From positions 1 to 5,547 of the forward strand of contig JAGNPP010000182.1 of assembly GCA_017989575.1 (NCBI GenBank): a stretch of DNA of 5,547 nucleotides, given 5' to 3'. Numbering within the stretch: the stretch's first letter is position 1; every line of letters starts with the position of its first letter. The position numbers were made by a program, and so were the translations under genes. Below the pieces are notes generated by a model. The model ran no database searches, was not told the DNA's origin, and saw nothing but the letters and a program-made list of their open reading frames with translations. This stretch comes from Chryseobacterium sp. (GTDB lineage: Bacteria; Bacteroidota; Bacteroidia; Flavobacteriales; Weeksellaceae). Shown here one piece after another: positions 5,523 through 5,547 of the stretch.

Positions 5523-5547
5523 CTTTGCCATTCATTTTGTGTCATTA

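Noticed and set aside
5523..5547. Terminator or promoter in the final 25 bases
   Set aside because: No stem or TAnnTTTG match is visible, and the stretch is too short to judge.

Overview
The window looks like a chromosomal stretch from a flavobacterium (Bacteroidota), most likely of the Chryseobacterium/Weeksellaceae kind. This rests on three things: a short (288-residue) primary sigma factor of the Bacteroidetes type, three exact matches to the Bacteroidetes -7 promoter element TAnnTTTG close upstream of start codons, and leaders that are A/T-rich with no Shine-Dalgarno sequence. The genus is an inference from protein style; no ribosomal RNA gene is present to confirm it.

Layout from left to right: (1) the primary sigma factor rpoD on the plus strand, closed by a clear intrinsic terminator. 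(2) A two-gene plus-strand unit made of an unrecognised helical lipoprotein and a FAD-dependent aromatic-hydroxylase-type monooxygenase; the stop codon of the first directly abuts the start codon of the second. (3) A short convergent junction carrying six AACT tetranucleotide units, which place stop codons in all six frames. (4) On the minus strand, a small two-helix membrane protein with a long acidic heptad-repeat coiled coil, encoded by six 21-bp repeats. (5) A 248-bp AT-rich divergent intergenic region with several palindromes and a tyrS promoter. (6) tyrS, tyrosyl-tRNA synthetase, on the plus strand. (7) A phospholipase/carboxylesterase-type alpha/beta hydrolase with its own -7 element just after tyrS.

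The genes do not form one pathway. The sigma factor and tyrS are housekeeping genes, and the others are accessory or of unknown role. I found no mobile element, CRISPR array, RNA gene or defence-type cassette, and no convincing new multi-gene system. The points most worth a second look are the hydrolase, whose catalytic histidine position appears to hold an aspartate (a one-base difference from a histidine codon); the acidic heptad-repeat membrane protein; the tetranucleotide repeat at the convergent junction; and the near-identical -7-box-to-start spacing of 19, 19 and 21 nt in front of three genes.
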